64,000 nt of DNA. Origin: Piscibacillus halophilus (lineage in GTDB: Bacteria > Bacillota > Bacilli > Bacillales > Alkalibacillaceae). The DNA lies in assembly GCF_900110685.1 (NCBI RefSeq), contig NZ_FOES01000001.1, positions 173,086-237,085 of the forward strand, written 5' to 3'. The position numbers and the translations under genes are program-made. Below, piece after piece: positions 38,784-47,952 of this stretch. Position 1 is the stretch's first letter, and every line of letters begins with the position of its first letter. The notes under the pieces are model-generated. The model saw nothing but the letters and a program-made list of their open reading frames with translations. It was not told the DNA's origin and searched no databases.

Positions 38784-38813
38784 TTTTTCACCTCAACGAT
38801 TTATCCTGTGTTT

Positions 38814-38853
38814 ATTATAGCAATATTAACCAGTATAAGCAAACATTCGTTCG
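38814..38853 (-). promoter_or_regulatory. lexA promoter with overlapping LexA box
   Basis: On the minus strand TTGCTT (38842-38837) and TATAAT (38819-38814) have a 17-nt spacer. CGAACGAATGTTTG (38853-38840), a close match to the Bacillus LexA consensus, overlaps the -35 element, so LexA binding would block its own transcription. The divergent gene starts 77 nt to the right of the box. Confidence 0.8.
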
Positions 38854-38868
38854 CAAAATTTGAATAAC

Positions 38869-38897
38869 TTGTCTAAAAAACTATCACCATGTAAAAT
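38869..38897 (+). promoter_or_regulatory. Promoter of the DUF896 gene
   Basis: TTGTCT (38869-38874) and TAAAAT (38892-38897) have a 17-nt spacer. The LexA box at 38840-38853 ends 15 nt upstream of the -35, so SOS control is possible but less direct than for lexA. Confidence 0.5.
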
Positions 38898-38929
38898 GAC
38901 AAGTGACCTTATAAAAAGGAGTTTTGAAT

Positions 38930-39163
38930 ATGATTTCGGATGAAAGAATTAAACGTATAAATGAATTGGCAAATAAATCGAAAACGGAAGGTCTAACGGA
39001 AAAAGAGAAGAAAGAGCAAAAGAAATTAAGAGAAGAGTATCTACAAGCATTTCGTCAGTCCTTCAAAAATCAACTTAAATCAGTGAAGGTTGTGGACCCA
39101 GAAGGAACCGATGTCACACCTGATAAACTTAAAAACGAAAAAGAAAAAAATCAAAAGCATTAA
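38930..39163 (+). CDS. ynzC: DUF896 family protein (YnzC-like)
   Basis: 77-residue, highly charged protein with an N-terminal helical hairpin (ERIKRINELANKSKTEGLT) typical of DUF896. Its function is unknown. ATG 38930 is used because AAGGAG lies 8 nt upstream; a TTG six nt before the ATG is less likely. In B. subtilis ynzC is last in the SOS operon yneA-yneB-ynzC; here yneA (division inhibitor) and yneB (resolvase-like) are absent. Confidence 0.85.
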   Translation: MISDERIKRINELANKSKTEGLTEKEKKEQKKLREEYLQAFRQSFKNQLKSVKVVDPEGTDVTPDKLKNEKEKNQKH

Positions 39164-39168
39164 TAACG

Positions 39169-39203
39169 ACGACTCCTTTTAAATAATAAAGGAGTCGTTT
39201 TTT
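39169..39203 (+). terminator. Terminator after the DUF896 gene
   Basis: ACGACTCCTTT (39169-39179) and AAAGGAGTCGT (39188-39198) form an 11-bp stem with an 8-nt loop and a T run. Confidence 0.9.
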
Positions 39204-39226
39204 ACATGATGAAATACGTCGATTTT

Positions 39227-39235
39227 TGTTATAAT
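39227..39235 (+). promoter_or_regulatory. Extended -10 promoter of tkt
   Basis: TGTTATAAT fits the extended -10 consensus. It leaves a leader of about 150 nt before the tkt start, in which no known riboswitch could be recognised. Confidence 0.5.
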
Positions 39236-39393
39236 GAAAACTGTATGGGTATACATATGACGGATGATGATCTTAGTGCTGGAGTATACTAAGATTATTG
39301 TGAATTTAACAAGAAATAACTTGTCAGATGTTGCTAAACCATATAGGATATATGGTGGTAACTGAATTGAACGGAGAAGAAAGGAGAACACAA

Positions 39394-41391
39394 ATGAGTA
39401 ATAACATTGAACAAATGTCTATTAACACGATTCGTACATTAGCAATCGATGCAGTTGAAAAAGCAAACTCAGGTCACCCAGGTATGCCTATGGGTGCAGC
39501 TCCAATGGCTTATACATTATGGACTAAAGTCATGAATCATAACCCTAAAAATTCATCATGGTTCAACCGTGATCGTTTCGTATTATCAGCAGGTCATGGC
39601 TCCATGTTACTTTATGCCTTATTACATTTATCGGGTTACAAAGTATCTATGGATGATCTTAAAAACTTCCGCCAATGGGGTTCTAAAACACCGGGGCACC
39701 CTGAATTTGGACATACAGATGGTGTAGAAGCAACAACTGGACCTCTAGGTCAAGGAATTGCGATGTCAGTTGGTATGGCCATGGCCGAGCGTTTCTTAGC
39801 TTCTAAATTTAACACTGACAACCATCAAGTAATTGATCATTATACTTATAGTATTTGTGGTGACGGAGACTTAATGGAAGGCGTGTCTCAAGAAGCAGCT
39901 TCATTAGCAGGTCACTTAAAGCTTGGTAAATTAGTCGTCATGTACGATTCAAATGATATTTCATTAGACGGCGACTTAAACCGTTCGTTCTCAGAAAGTG
40001 TTGAAGACCGATTTAAATCTTACGGTTGGCAAGTCATTCGTGTCGAAGATGGAAATGACACGGAGGCAATTGAAAAAGCATTGTTAGATGCTAAAGCAAC
40101 TGAAGACCAACCAACCCTAATTGAAGTTAAAACCGTCATCGGTTATGGTTCTCCTAATAAAGGTGGTAAGTCCGATGCACATGGGGCTCCTTTAGGTCAG
40201 GAAGAACGTCAGCTTGTTAGAGAACACTACAATTGGGAACATGAGGATTTTCATGTACCTGACGAAGTAGCAGCTGATTTTGAAGAGAAAACAATCAAAC
40301 GTGGCCAAGAGGCAGAAAATAACTGGAATGAATTATTACAGCAGTATAAAAATGAATTCCCAGAACTTGCTGAGGAATTTGAGCTTGCAATGAAAGGCGA
40401 GCTGCCAGCAAATTGGAATGCAGATCTTCCTATTTACGATGAAAATTCCAAGGCTTTAGCAACACGTGCAGCTTCTGGTGAAGTGTTAAATGGTCTTGCT
40501 AAAAACATTCCTAATTTAATCGGTGGTAGTGCAGACCTGGCAGGTTCTAATAAAACTATGTTAAAAGATGAAGACGACTTTAAATATCCTGATTATTCAG
40601 GGCGTAACATTTGGTTTGGTGTACGTGAATTCGCTATGGCTTGTGCACTTAACGGAATGGCGTTACATGGTGGATTAAAAGTATATGGTGGAACATTCTT
40701 CGTATTTAGCGATTATTTACGTCCTGCCGTTCGTTTATCCGCTTTAATGGGTACGCCGGTCACGTATGTCTTTACACACGACTCCATTGCAGTTGGTGAA
40801 GATGGTCCAACCCACGAGCCAATTGAACAATTACCTTCACTACGTGCAATGCCGAATTTAAACTTAGTACGTCCAGCAGATGCAAACGAAACAAAAGCTG
40901 CGTGGGAGATTGCTGTTCAAGCTGAAGATGCACCAACAGCTCTTGTCCTAACTAGACAAGGATTACCAGTAATACCGGAAATAGCAGATAAAGCATCTGA
41001 AGGTGTACGCCGAGGTGCGTATGCATTAAATAAGGTTGAAAACCCAGATATTCTATTATTAGCTTCAGGCTCTGAAGTTCAATTGATTCACAAAGCAAGT
41101 GAACAATTGAAAGAAGAAGGGATTAATGCTCAAGTCGTGAGTATGCCATCTTGGTATCTTTTTGACCAACAAGATGAAGCATATAAAGAATCCGTATTAC
41201 CTAAAAATGTAAAAGCTCGTCTAGCAGTTGAAATGGCTTCTCCATTCGGTTGGGAACGTTACACAGGAATTGACGGAGATGTACTAGGCATTTCTACATT
41301 CGGGGCATCGGCTCCAGGAAATAAAGTTATCGAAGAATATGGTTTTACGGTTGAGAACGTTGTCTCACGCGCAAAAGAGCTATTAAAATAA
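39394..41391 (+). CDS. tkt: Transketolase
   Basis: 665-residue thiamine-diphosphate enzyme of the pentose phosphate pathway that transfers two-carbon units between sugar phosphates. The ThDP-binding motif [19 protein letters not shown] is complete, as are the substrate motif SGHPGMPMG and the pyrimidine domain. ATG 39394 follows AAAGGAG; the frame is open upstream without a ribosome site. Lies upstream of sirA and yneF, as in B. subtilis. Confidence 0.98.
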   Translation: MSNNIEQMSINTIRTLAIDAVEKANSGHPGMPMGAAPMAYTLWTKVMNHNPKNSSWFNRDRFVLSAGHGSMLLYALLHLSGYKVSMDDLKNFRQWGSKTPGHPEFGHTDGVEATTGPLGQGIAMSVGMAMAERFLASKFNTDNHQVIDHYTYSICGDGDLMEGVSQEAASLAGHLKLGKLVVMYDSNDISLDGDLNRSFSESVEDRFKSYGWQVIRVEDGNDTEAIEKALLDAKATEDQPTLIEVKTVIGYGSPNKGGKSDAHGAPLGQEERQLVREHYNWEHEDFHVPDEVAADFEEKTIKRGQEAENNWNELLQQYKNEFPELAEEFELAMKGELPANWNADLPIYDENSKALATRAASGEVLNGLAKNIPNLIGGSADLAGSNKTMLKDEDDFKYPDYSGRNIWFGVREFAMACALNGMALHGGLKVYGGTFFVFSDYLRPAVRLSALMGTPVTYVFTHDSIAVGEDGPTHEPIEQLPSLRAMPNLNLVRPADANETKAAWEIAVQAEDAPTALVLTRQGLPVIPEIADKASEGVRRGAYALNKVENPDILLLASGSEVQLIHKASEQLKEEGINAQVVSMPSWYLFDQQDEAYKESVLPKNVKARLAVEMASPFGWERYTGIDGDVLGISTFGASAPGNKVIEEYGFTVENVVSRAKELLK

Positions 41392-41396
41392 GAAAA

Positions 41397-41438
41397 TTTG
41401 ACAAAAATAATTTAAGTTAAGCTTTAAACTTTGACAAA
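41397..41438 (+). promoter_or_regulatory. Two Spo0A-box-like repeats upstream of sirA
   Basis: TTTGACAAA occurs twice, at 41397-41405 and 41430-41438, 33 bp apart and so on the same DNA face. Its complement TTTGTCAAA matches the Spo0A box TTTGTCRAA. SirA of B. subtilis is induced by phosphorylated Spo0A. The repeats also contain TTGACA, so one may double as a -35 element. Confidence 0.6.
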
Positions 41439-41486
41439 TTTCGCTTAAAAATGTTGATACGATATGTCCCAAAAGGGGGACATATC

Positions 41487-41918
41487 ATGTATCAATATTC
41501 TTTATATCTAGTTAAGTCAGATTATGCACAGCACTTTTATTATAAGATTGATACCGTTTATCGCTTTTTATATGAACAAATGATGAAGAACCCGGATCGA
41601 ACTAAAGACCAGTATAAAATGGTTTTGGACAAGGCTAACGCAAAGGATGTTTTCTTACATTTAAATTATTGGGTCAGTCATGATATTTCTTTAAATATTG
41701 ATCGTAATCAAATTACCGTTAGTTATAATCAACAACAAGTCTATATCGAAGTTAACGATTTTGATATGACTATATTAGCTGAGTCTATTGTGGATGTAGA
41801 TAAATTATTATTTCAGTATCTTAAAACGTTTCATCCGCATATCTTTGCGGTTAATTATGAAACATACGAATGTGGATGGATTACACCGCTTGTTGGAAAG
41901 CAAATCTATTCACTATAA
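41487..41918 (+). CDS. sirA: Sporulation inhibitor of replication SirA
   Basis: 143-residue protein that binds DnaA domain I and blocks new rounds of replication once a cell commits to sporulation. Overall similarity is modest, but the C-terminal pattern (FAVNYETYECGWITPL) and place between tkt and yneF fit SirA/YneE. ATG 41487 with AAAGGGGG upstream is preferred. Two Spo0A-box-like sites lie 50-90 nt upstream. Confidence 0.85.
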   Translation: MYQYSLYLVKSDYAQHFYYKIDTVYRFLYEQMMKNPDRTKDQYKMVLDKANAKDVFLHLNYWVSHDISLNIDRNQITVSYNQQQVYIEVNDFDMTILAESIVDVDKLLFQYLKTFHPHIFAVNYETYECGWITPLVGKQIYSL

Positions 41919-41992
41919 AAACTATATTGTCATACGGCAGTTCTTTTAATATACTTATTGAGAGAGACAACTAGAAGGAGGAAAATTTAATA

Positions 41993-42226
41993 ATGAGCAC
42001 AATATGGGTCGTATTAATTGCTCTAGGTGCGTTAATTCTTGGTCTCGTTTTAGGCTTCTTTATTGCTCGTAAGACGATGATGAACTACTTAAAGAAGAAC
42101 CCACCAATTAACGAACAAATGTTACGCACAATGATGATGCAGATGGGTCAAAAACCTTCACAGAAGAAAATTAATCAAATGATGAGAGCAATGAACCAAC
42201 AAATGGATCAACCGAATAAAAAATAA
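41993..42226 (+). CDS. yneF: UPF0154 membrane protein YneF
   Basis: 77-residue protein with one N-terminal membrane helix ([19 protein letters not shown]) and a basic, Met- and Gln-rich cytoplasmic tail with [17 protein letters not shown], the hallmark of UPF0154. Function unknown. RBS is GAAGGAGG. Followed by a terminator. Confidence 0.9.
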   Translation: MSTIWVVLIALGALILGLVLGFFIARKTMMNYLKKNPPINEQMLRTMMMQMGQKPSQKKINQMMRAMNQQMDQPNKK

Positions 42227-42233
42227 CTTGAAA

Positions 42234-42262
42234 GGGGATAGGCAGAGAGTCTATCCTTTTTT
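42234..42262 (+). terminator. Terminator after yneF
   Basis: GGATAG (42236-42241) and CTATCC (42251-42256) form the stem, followed by TTTTTT. Confidence 0.75.
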
Positions 42263-42353
42263 AGTTTTCACTAAATTTTCAAGCCTTAACGCAACAAGAA
42301 TATGATTTATTTGGTACGATAGCATTAGGTTGTCTGATAAAGGAGGGGTTTCA

Positions 42354-43055
42354 ATGGATGTCAATATCTTCTTAGCTTTTGGTGCGGGGTTCTTATCATT
42401 TATTTCACCTTGCGTCTTACCGCTTTATCCTGTGTTTCTGTCGTACGTCACTGGGATGAGCGTAGAAGAGTTGAAAACTGAGAATGCTATGTTGAGAAAA
42501 AGAAGTTTATTACATACTTTGTTCTTTTTAATTGGTTTTTCATCAATCTTTATTATGATCGGTTTTTCAACATACTTAGTTGGAGAATTCTTCATACAAC
42601 ATCAAGATCTCATCCGTCAATTAGGGGCAATTTTAATCATTTTCTTTGGTTTCGTCATGATTGGTGTATTTAATTTTGAGTTCTTAATGAAAGAACGAAA
42701 AGTTACTATTAAAAATAGACCTGCTGGTTATATCGGAACTTTATTAATTGGTATGGCTTTTTCGATGAGTTGGACACCTTGTACAGGTCCGATTCTAGGT
42801 GCAGTTATATCATTAGCAGCAACAGAACCTCAATCTGGCGTAGTCTTAATGTCAGCGTATTCGTTAGGATTCTCCATCCCATTCTTTGTATTATCATTCT
42901 TTATAGGCAAAATGGGTTGGTTAAAACGTAACTCACAAAAAATTACAAAAATCGGTGGTTATGTGTTAATCTTTTTAGGAATCGCTCTGTTCTTTGATTG
43001 GCTAAGAGATTTCACATTATATTTAGCTAATTTCTTTGGGTTTACTGGTTTTTAA
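42354..43055 (+). CDS. ccdA: Thiol-disulfide carrier CcdA
   Basis: 233-residue membrane protein with six helices of the DsbD transmembrane family. Redox cysteines are in SPCVLPLYP (Cys20) and SWTPCTGP. It passes electrons from cytoplasmic thioredoxin to extracytoplasmic TlpA/ResA-like proteins for cytochrome c maturation and spore synthesis. ATG 42354 has AAAGGAGGGG upstream. A second CcdA paralogue is encoded at 44827. Confidence 0.92.
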   Translation: MDVNIFLAFGAGFLSFISPCVLPLYPVFLSYVTGMSVEELKTENAMLRKRSLLHTLFFLIGFSSIFIMIGFSTYLVGEFFIQHQDLIRQLGAILIIFFGFVMIGVFNFEFLMKERKVTIKNRPAGYIGTLLIGMAFSMSWTPCTGPILGAVISLAATEPQSGVVLMSAYSLGFSIPFFVLSFFIGKMGWLKRNSQKITKIGGYVLIFLGIALFFDWLRDFTLYLANFFGFTGF

Positions 43056-43123
43056 TAATATTTGTCATTCATATAATAAGTGTATTAGAATAAAACTAAC
43101 ATGAATCGTGAAGGAGTTATGTT

Positions 43124-43579
43124 ATGAAGCAATCAAACGACCTAATATTACGAACTACGACTCAAATTATTGCTTTTATGTTACTTGGTTTTTCAGTGTA
43201 TTTATTCTTTGCAGGGCATAATGCACCAGGCGGTGGTTTTATCGGTGGGTTAATGACGTCAGCTGCTATTATTCTTATGTATATGACTTACGGTTTTGAA
43301 AAGATTGAAAAGATTATTCCAATCAACTTTAGAACTTTAACCGTGACAGGGTTATTGATCGCTGTCTTAGCAGGCATGGGTTCTATGTTATTCGGTGCAT
43401 CTTTTTTATCACATGCTGATGGTTACTATCATCTACCTCTAATTGGTGAGAAACATTTAGCTACTGCTCTAATATTTGATTTAGGTGTTTATTTAGTGGT
43501 GGTTGGAATTACGTTAACCATCATACTTTCAATTGCAACAGATTCAGAAGATGAGTCTAATCAAAATGTAGGTGTTTAA
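43124..43579 (+). CDS. mrpB: Orphan Mrp antiporter subunit B
   Basis: 151-residue membrane protein with four helices and the MnhB motif LFFAGHNAPGGGFIGGLM, matching MrpB of the multi-subunit Na+/H+ antiporter. MrpB normally works only within the MrpA-G complex, but no other mrp gene is present here. In B. subtilis this spot holds yneI, a CheY-like gene. Its TAA overlaps the ccdC ATG by one base, so the two are translationally coupled. Role here unclear. Confidence 0.85.
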   Translation: MKQSNDLILRTTTQIIAFMLLGFSVYLFFAGHNAPGGGFIGGLMTSAAIILMYMTYGFEKIEKIIPINFRTLTVTGLLIAVLAGMGSMLFGASFLSHADGYYHLPLIGEKHLATALIFDLGVYLVVVGITLTIILSIATDSEDESNQNVGV

Positions 43580-44091
43580 TGGTGTTCTTTGAGAGTATGT
43601 TATTTGCTGTGCTAACTTCTGTGATGTTTGTCTTTATCGCCGTTACCATGATTATTGTGCGATCAAGAGCTTCCAAGAAGCCAGCAACTGTTAAAAAAAT
43701 TATTATACCACCTCTTGCTATGAGTACAGGAGCTCTGATGTTTATTTTTCCCTACTTTCAAGTATCTTGGCTGCAGGTTTTAGAAGCTATTTCGGTAGGA
43801 GTATTATTTTCTATACTCTTAATTTGGACTTCAAATTTTGAAATCAAAGGTAAAGATATTTACTTGAAACCATCAAAAGCTTTTGTTTTTATTTTAGTTT
43901 TTCTTCTATTATTTAGGATTGTACTTAAAATATATCTCGGACAAGGTATATCAGTAGGAGAAACGAGTGGTATGTTTTATCTGCTAGCATTTGGCATGTT
44001 ATTTACGTGGCGAGTAGCTATGCTAATTAAATTCATGAAAATAAAACAAAACATGGAGTTTAATGTTAATTTAAGTTCACGATCAAACTAA
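43579..44091 (+). CDS. ccdC: CcdC-like membrane protein (YneJ)
   Basis: 170-residue protein with about five membrane helices of the CcdC/DUF1453 family, with the conserved start and KKIIIPPLAMSTGALMFI segment. Its B. subtilis counterpart sits in the ccdA-yneI-ccdC group, though ccdC is dispensable for cytochrome c formation there. It overlaps mrpB by 1 nt. Confidence 0.85.
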   Translation: MVFFESMLFAVLTSVMFVFIAVTMIIVRSRASKKPATVKKIIIPPLAMSTGALMFIFPYFQVSWLQVLEAISVGVLFSILLIWTSNFEIKGKDIYLKPSKAFVFILVFLLLFRIVLKIYLGQGISVGETSGMFYLLAFGMLFTWRVAMLIKFMKIKQNMEFNVNLSSRSN

Positions 44092-44111
44092 ATGATCGTG
44101 AACTTTTTTTA
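44074..44111 (+). terminator. Terminator after ccdC
   Basis: AGTTCACGATCA (44074-44085) and TGATCGTGAACT (44093-44104) form a perfect 12-bp stem with the stop codon in the loop, followed by a T run. Confidence 0.92.
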
Positions 44112-44176
44112 TATTTCATTTTCATCAAACTTTCATATAAGTGGTATAAGATATATTTAGAATGGAAGGTGACGAC

Positions 44177-44827
44177 ATGGCAGCAACATCTGTGTTAATT
44201 TCAGTAGCTACTTTAATTGTAAGTTTTATCATGGGAGCTTTTGTGTTTTTTATCACGGATCAACAGACGGTAAAAGAGAAAAAGAAGAACATGGAGGATG
44301 TTTTTTCTTTCTTTGTTAATTTCATTATCTTTATTTGGGTAGGGAAGATTATCTGGAACTTAGATTTATTTATGAGTGATCCATTAGCAGTACTCGCTTA
44401 CCCTAGTTTCTCTGGCGCGTTTTACATAGCCGTTATCTTGAGTGCCTTGCTTATGACTTGGAAATTTAGAAATGGTTCAATTCAATTTGAGTCGTTTATG
44501 TACACATTGGTGGTCATTTTCATCTTATCATCATTTTTCTATGAGTTTATCGACCTCGTATGGCATGATAACTCGTACACATGGCGTTATCTTTCACTAT
44601 TATTTGGGTTGTCCCTACTATATATAATTTTTTCAAATCGCACATCATATAACATAATGAGTGGTTTGGCTCTCTTTATTTATGGTCTTGTTCAATCAAT
44701 GTTATCAATCATATTACCATTCACAACTGTTTTTGGTTATCTTATTGATTTTTGGTTTTTCATATTAATTAGCTTACTAGGCATTGTCGTTATAACTATA
44801 GAAAGCAAAAGAAAGAAGGGGTCATAA
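44177..44827 (+). CDS. Unknown polytopic membrane protein
   Basis: 216 residues with about six or seven hydrophobic helices and no recognisable catalytic motif; no cysteine pair is seen. It starts at ATG 44177 (GAAGGTGA upstream). Its TAA overlaps the ATG of the second ccdA gene by one base, so it is the first gene of the accessory redox cluster and probably works with it. I do not recognise the family. Confidence 0.7.
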   Translation: MAATSVLISVATLIVSFIMGAFVFFITDQQTVKEKKKNMEDVFSFFVNFIIFIWVGKIIWNLDLFMSDPLAVLAYPSFSGAFYIAVILSALLMTWKFRNGSIQFESFMYTLVVIFILSSFFYEFIDLVWHDNSYTWRYLSLLFGLSLLYIIFSNRTSYNIMSGLALFIYGLVQSMLSIILPFTTVFGYLIDFWFFILISLLGIVVITIESKRKKGS

Positions 44828-45570
44828 TGGTAGATACAGCAGATTTAACAATATGGTTAGCGTTTGGGGCAGGAGTGTTGTCCTTTTTGTCACCTTGTAC
44901 ATTACCACTTTTTCCTGCGTACCTCTCATATATTACTGGCGTTAGTGTAAAAGAGTTACAAAATGACAAAAGCTTAAAGGTAAGATCGCTATTATTAATT
45001 CACTCTAGTTTATTCTTGTTTGGGGTGTCTTTAGTCTTCATTGGACTTGGTTTAGGGGCATCTTATTTAGGACAATGGATACAAGGGTTTCTAGTAGGTG
45101 AGTCCGGTAAATTTATTCAGCAAATAGCAGGTATATTTATTATCATTATGGGGTTATTTGTTGCAGGTTGGTTGAATATTACGACCTTTATGAAAGAAAA
45201 ACGTTTTCAGTTTGCTAATAAACCGAGTGGCTATTTAGGAACTGTGTTTATAGGAATGGGTTTTGCTGCAGGTTGGACACCTTGTATAGGCCCTATTTTT
45301 GGATCAATTTTAATGATTGCTGCTAGTAATCCAACACAAGGTACTTTATATACGATCTTTTATGTAATTGGATTTGCTTTACCATTTTTAGTTTTAACCT
45401 TTTTCATTGGATCAGCAAGATGGATTGTCAAATATAGTGGCATTATTATGAAGACTGGCGGTACGATAATGATTATCATGGGTGTCTTATTATTTACTGG
45501 TCAAATGTCAAGAATATCAAGCTTCTTATTACGAATTGTCCAAGATACTTGGATGGCTAATTTAGGTTAG
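44827..45570 (+). CDS. Second CcdA-type thiol-disulfide carrier
   Basis: 247-residue, six-helix DsbD-family protein with paired redox cysteines in SPCTLPLFP and GWTPCIGP, clearly paralogous to the CcdA at 42354. It is followed at once by a TlpA-like thioredoxin, its likely electron acceptor, and by a two-component system. Such a pair could serve cytochrome c maturation or repair of an envelope protein. Confidence 0.88.
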   Translation: MVDTADLTIWLAFGAGVLSFLSPCTLPLFPAYLSYITGVSVKELQNDKSLKVRSLLLIHSSLFLFGVSLVFIGLGLGASYLGQWIQGFLVGESGKFIQQIAGIFIIIMGLFVAGWLNITTFMKEKRFQFANKPSGYLGTVFIGMGFAAGWTPCIGPIFGSILMIAASNPTQGTLYTIFYVIGFALPFLVLTFFIGSARWIVKYSGIIMKTGGTIMIIMGVLLFTGQMSRISSFLLRIVQDTWMANLG

Positions 45571-45585
45571 TAGGAGGGAGTCCTA

Positions 45586-46170
45586 ATGAAAAAGTACATT
45601 ATTATTGCTGTGTTAGTTGGTATGTTCGGTTGGGCTATTTATGATTTCGTTTCAGAGAGTGATGAGTCTGGTACGAATGAGGAAAACGTAGAAGAAGATG
45701 GTTTTATGATTAGTAGCGATCCAGAAGGTGAGGAGGTAGATGAGTCTAAAGTTGGTTTAGACGTCGGTAGCAAAGCACCAGATTTTGAATTGGAGAATCT
45801 TGATGGTGAAACAGTAAAGTTATCCGACTATCGTGGACAGAAAGTTATGCTTAATTTCTGGGCAACTTGGTGTCCGCCTTGTCGTGCCGAAATGCCAGAC
45901 ATGCAAAAGTTTTATGAAGAGAAAGATATTGAGATTTTAGCTATTGATTTATTTGAAACTGAACAAAGTCTAATGGATGTCCGTAATTTTAGAGATGATT
46001 TCAAGTTAACATTCCCAATATTGATTGACGAAGGTGACGTATCAACTGAATACCAAATCCTACCTATACCAACATCTTATTTTGTTGACTCAGAAGGAAT
46101 CATCTCCCATAAGTCAATGGGTGCTATGAATTATGAAATGATGATTAAAGAATACGAGAAAATGGATTAA
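45586..46170 (+). CDS. Membrane-anchored TlpA/ResA-like thioredoxin, CPPC
   Basis: 194 residues: an N-terminal membrane anchor (~3-22), an acidic spacer rich in Glu and Asp (~25-60), and a thioredoxin fold with the active site WCPPC and a cis-proline segment LPIPTSYFV. The CPPC site differs from the CGPC of the homologue at 61802. Probably reduces oxidised envelope cysteines with electrons from the CcdA encoded upstream. Confidence 0.88.
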   Translation: MKKYIIIAVLVGMFGWAIYDFVSESDESGTNEENVEEDGFMISSDPEGEEVDESKVGLDVGSKAPDFELENLDGETVKLSDYRGQKVMLNFWATWCPPCRAEMPDMQKFYEEKDIEILAIDLFETEQSLMDVRNFRDDFKLTFPILIDEGDVSTEYQILPIPTSYFVDSEGIISHKSMGAMNYEMMIKEYEKMD

Positions 46171-46214
46171 CCTAAGATTTTTTTCTATAATAGTGAGGTA
46201 AAGGAGTGATAGAG

Positions 46215-46907
46215 ATGGAACAGACCATTTTAGTTGTTGAAGATGATGAGATGATTCGAAATCTAATTCGATTATATTTAGAAAAAGAGAATTATCATGT
46301 CATTGAAGCTGCTGATGGTGAAGAAGCTCAGAAACTGTTTCTCAAACATCATCCTTGCCTCATTATTTTAGATCTAATGTTACCTAAATTATCTGGTGAA
46401 GAATTTTGTGAATGGGTTAGAGGAAAGGAACAACAAGATGTTTCCATTATCATGTTATCGGCTAAGTCACAAGTCAATGACAAAATTGATGGATTAAAAA
46501 TGGGAGCTGATGACTATATAACCAAACCTTTTAATCCTGATGAACTGTTAGCTCATATAGAAGCTGTTTTAAGAAGAACAGGACGATATTGTCAAAAGCT
46601 TGTCCATGATGGACTATGTATTAAGGTGAGGAAAGGTGAAGTAACTTTACACGGAGAACACGTAAATCTGACAAAACATGAGTTTAATTTATTGTACTTT
46701 TTTATGTCTAATCCTGATACTGTTTTCAGCCGTGAACAGCTCATGAATCAATTATACCCAAGCCATGAACACGAGGTATTAGATCGAACGGTTGATGCGC
46801 ATATAAAGAAGTTACGTATGAAAATTAACGATCAAAATCATCCTCAACGAATTCAAACAGTAAGAGGAATGGGGTATAAATTTGTTTCGGAAAAACAACA
46901 TGTTTAA
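46215..46907 (+). CDS. OmpR-family response regulator
   Basis: 230 residues: receiver domain with the acidic pocket (EDDE), phospho-acceptor Asp in LIILDLMLP and Lys in YITKPF, then a winged-helix DNA-binding domain with the VDAHIKKLR recognition helix. ATG 46215 is used, as AAGGAG is 9 nt upstream. Overlaps its histidine kinase by 26 nt. Genes upstream suggest control of envelope redox genes, which is inference. Confidence 0.92.
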   Translation: MEQTILVVEDDEMIRNLIRLYLEKENYHVIEAADGEEAQKLFLKHHPCLIILDLMLPKLSGEEFCEWVRGKEQQDVSIIMLSAKSQVNDKIDGLKMGADDYITKPFNPDELLAHIEAVLRRTGRYCQKLVHDGLCIKVRKGEVTLHGEHVNLTKHEFNLLYFFMSNPDTVFSREQLMNQLYPSHEHEVLDRTVDAHIKKLRMKINDQNHPQRIQTVRGMGYKFVSEKQHV

Positions 46908-47952
46908 AGGTTTACTATTTAGATTAACCTCATTAAATGTTTTGATGATTACATTAAGTATTTTAATAAGCAGCTTTGCCATCTACCAAACGGCTTGTTT
47001 ATTAGTTGAGTCAATGGGTGAATTAGACCCAGGACGGCAAACTCAATTTGAATCATTGTTGTTACAATATTTAATTGTCTTTAGTTTACTAACCATTTCG
47101 ATAGGTAGCTTACTCCATTTCTATATGACCAAAAATCTAATTAGGCCTATCAGACAACTAATTCATTCAACTAAACAAGTAAAAGAGGGAGCAACACCTA
47201 AAAGAGTTGATTATGATTCTAACAATGAAGTTGGTGAACTCGTTGACCAATATAATGATTTGTTACAACAACTTGAAACAAACAATAAACTTAGAAAAAA
47301 GATGATCACAGACCTTTCTCATGAAATTAGAACACCTGTACAAAATTTAAATGGTTACCTATATGCACTTAAGAATGGTGACATGGCTCCTACAACAGAA
47401 GTGACGAAATCTTTATTTAATGAATCGCAGAGGTTAAAGCAGTTAATTAATCAATTCGATCAATTAAAAGACTGGGACCTCATCAGAGAAGAATCAATTA
47501 TACAAAAATCTAAAATAGATATTGCCAACGTTATACACCAATGTATTGCAGTCTACCAGTGGAATTTTGAAAACGCTGAGATACCGTTGGATGTCAAGGT
47601 TGAAAAATGTGTAATTGAAATCCATGAGGAAAGAATTCAACAAGTCATTAACAACTTGTTAGATAATGCTTTGAAATATCATGAGGGACAAGGGTCCGTC
47701 CAAATCAAGGGTGTATCTCATGAACAAAGTTATGAATTCAAAATCAGAAGTAGGGGAAATGAAATTCCAGAACCTGAACATGAGAACATTTTTAAAAGGT
47801 ACTATCGATTACAATCTTCAACTTCAAATGAATCAAGTGGAACTGGTTTAGGGCTTGCTATTGTTAAAGAAATCATTCATAAACATAATGGAAAAATTGG
47901 ATTAAATTCAACAAATCATATAAATGAGTTTTGGTTTTCTTTACCCAAATAA
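46882..47952 (+). CDS. Membrane histidine kinase
   Basis: 356 residues with two membrane helices (~10-32 and ~55-78) flanking a short external loop, a HAMP domain, HisKA with the phospho-His in DLSHEIRTP, and a HATPase domain with NNLLDNALKY and GTGLGLAIVKE. The TTG start at 46882 has GGGG 7 nt upstream; ATG 46900 is an alternative. The external loop has a single cysteine just before it. Partner of the overlapping response regulator. Confidence 0.9.
   Translation: MFRKNNMFKGLLFRLTSLNVLMITLSILISSFAIYQTACLLVESMGELDPGRQTQFESLLLQYLIVFSLLTISIGSLLHFYMTKNLIRPIRQLIHSTKQVKEGATPKRVDYDSNNEVGELVDQYNDLLQQLETNNKLRKKMITDLSHEIRTPVQNLNGYLYALKNGDMAPTTEVTKSLFNESQRLKQLINQFDQLKDWDLIREESIIQKSKIDIANVIHQCIAVYQWNFENAEIPLDVKVEKCVIEIHEERIQQVINNLLDNALKYHEGQGSVQIKGVSHEQSYEFKIRSRGNEIPEPEHENIFKRYYRLQSSTSNESSGTGLGLAIVKEIIHKHNGKIGLNSTNHINEFWFSLPK

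Noticed and set aside
39205..39393. Riboswitch or T-box in the long tkt leader
   Set aside because: No conserved T-box sequence, terminator or known aptamer core could be recognised; only an extended -10 element is supported.
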